Source: Nostoc sp. FACHB-973 (GTDB lineage Bacteria; Cyanobacteriota; Cyanobacteriia; Cyanobacteriales; Nostocaceae). From it: a stretch of 32,528 bases of DNA. Position 1 is the first letter of the stretch, and each line of letters begins with the position of its first letter. The DNA is taken from contig NZ_JACJSJ010000097.1 in the NCBI RefSeq assembly GCF_014698115.1, positions 1 to 32,528 of the forward strand, written 5' to 3'. The notes below the pieces were generated by a model. That model was given only the letters and a program-made list of their open reading frames with translations, was not told where the DNA came from and made no database searches. Shown piece by piece: positions 32,008 to 32,528 of this stretch. A program made the position numbers and the translations under genes.

Positions 32008-32217
32008 ATGATATCTGGTGCATCATTCATTGATACGAATGTTTGGCTTTATCGTTTGTTTGACGACCAAAAAATAGAAATTGCAGAAAGAGAAAGAAAG
32101 CGTAATATTGCTATTACTATCACGGAAGCTGAAGGAATAATTATTATTACACAGGTTGTAAATGAGGTTTCTAGTAATTTCAGTAGACCGAAAAGTTTTG
32201 CGATCGCTAAAAAATAG
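32008..32217 (+). pseudogene. PIN-domain toxin (VapC-like), truncated
   Basis: The 69 residues start as a PIN ribonuclease: FIDTNVWLYRLFD gives the first catalytic Asp and the TQVVNEVSSN stretch carries the second acidic position. Normal PIN toxins run to about 130-140 residues and need two or three more acidic residues; here the frame ends soon after, at FAIAKK, following an abrupt change of sequence. It is likely inactive. Translation is probably coupled to the antitoxin two bases upstream. Confidence 0.65.
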
Positions 32218-32528
32218 TAGTGTATGATACAGTTTTTTGGAGAACGTAAAAAAGCTAATTGCCTGGGAGAAGTAATAAGTCTGGCTTATGAATAAGCCGC
32301 AAAGATCAAGCAAAATCAGCCGGACGGTAAATAAACTTCGCAGGCTACCCCATAGTTGCGGTCTACTGCTTGGCGTAAAAATTCAAGCATCTGTTTGAGG
32401 GTAAATAAATGAGAAAAAACCCCACATTCCGCAGGTTAGTTAGCAAAGCAGATAATATTTTCGACAGGGGGCACCAAAAAGTTGAGAATCCAGTGTCTTT
32501 CGGGAGTCAAATTAGTAATTTGCTTGCT
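32218..32528. other. Region downstream of the truncated toxin; possible gene fragment on minus strand
   Basis: The minus strand holds an open 39-codon stretch ending at 32316 (stop) and running back to 32435, which reads protein-like (HLFTLKQMLEFLRQAVDRN, then ACEVYLPSG) but has no good start; an internal ATG would leave 24 codons. It may be a remnant of a gene. I see no RNA gene or clear repeat in the rest of the stretch. Confidence 0.3.

Noticed and set aside
32503..32528. GTCAAATTAGTAATTTGC at the window end as a second transposon end
   Set aside because: It shares nine bases with the first repeat but lacks the paired 20-bp spacing and is in direct rather than inverted orientation.

Overview
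This window comes from a filamentous, heterocyst-type cyanobacterium (Nostoc/Calothrix-like). The evidence is the dense HIP1 octamers (GCGATCGC and variants), many short tandem heptanucleotide arrays (GGGGAGT, AATGCCC, ATTCGTA) between genes, a cyanobacterial-type LexA with its operator, and SLH/DUF3370 and CBS-PAS-kinase genes typical of the group. No species can be named from the sequence alone.

Left part (1-12400) is ordinary chromosome. It holds a GHL10-type glycosyl hydrolase cut by the window edge, a sensor kinase plus response regulator-EAL pair (c-di-GMP signalling), a PQQ-type sugar dehydrogenase lipoprotein, a cupin, a HEAT-repeat protein, an acetyltransferase, small membrane proteins and an AmpG-like permease. 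Heptanucleotide and 9-bp (GATGAGGGG-type) repeats sit in most intergenic gaps and have entered two coding regions in frame.

Centre (12418-28996) is a DNA phosphorothioation (Dnd) defence island. It has dndC, dndD and dndE on the minus strand, a divergent dndB-like DGQHR gene, a dnd-associated putative methyltransferase, a dnd-associated protein-4-like gene, an HNH nuclease whose N-terminus resembles the phosphorothioate-binding (SBD) domain of ScoMcrA-type enzymes, a second DndD/Rad50-like ATPase translationally coupled to a 57-residue microprotein, and a DEAH helicase of the dnd 'restriction enzyme' family. dndA, dndFGH and sspE are not seen. The working model is that DndC-DndD-DndE, with a cysteine desulfurase from elsewhere, put sulfur in the DNA backbone; DndB and/or a 32-bp perfect palindrome between dndB and dndC controls expression; the helicase, second ATPase and HNH nuclease are candidate discriminating or cutting parts. 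A phosphorothioate-reading nuclease beside the genes that make the mark is the most interesting feature.

The dnd operon has itself been invaded. An IS200/REP-associated tyrosine transposase (RAYT) with its palindromic repeats lies between dndC and dndD. A four-helix-bundle gene in the opposite direction, bordered by inverted heptamer arrays, lies between dndD and dndE. An SLH-DUF3370 surface-protein gene splits the right half.

Right part (29000-32528) returns to core genes: lexA with an upstream LexA box, argF and tRNA-Thr(TGT). Just downstream of the tRNA are a pair of repeats that look like the end of a Tn7-like CRISPR-associated transposon (type V-K CAST), a small MITE with TA flanks, and a toxin-antitoxin pair whose PIN toxin is truncated.
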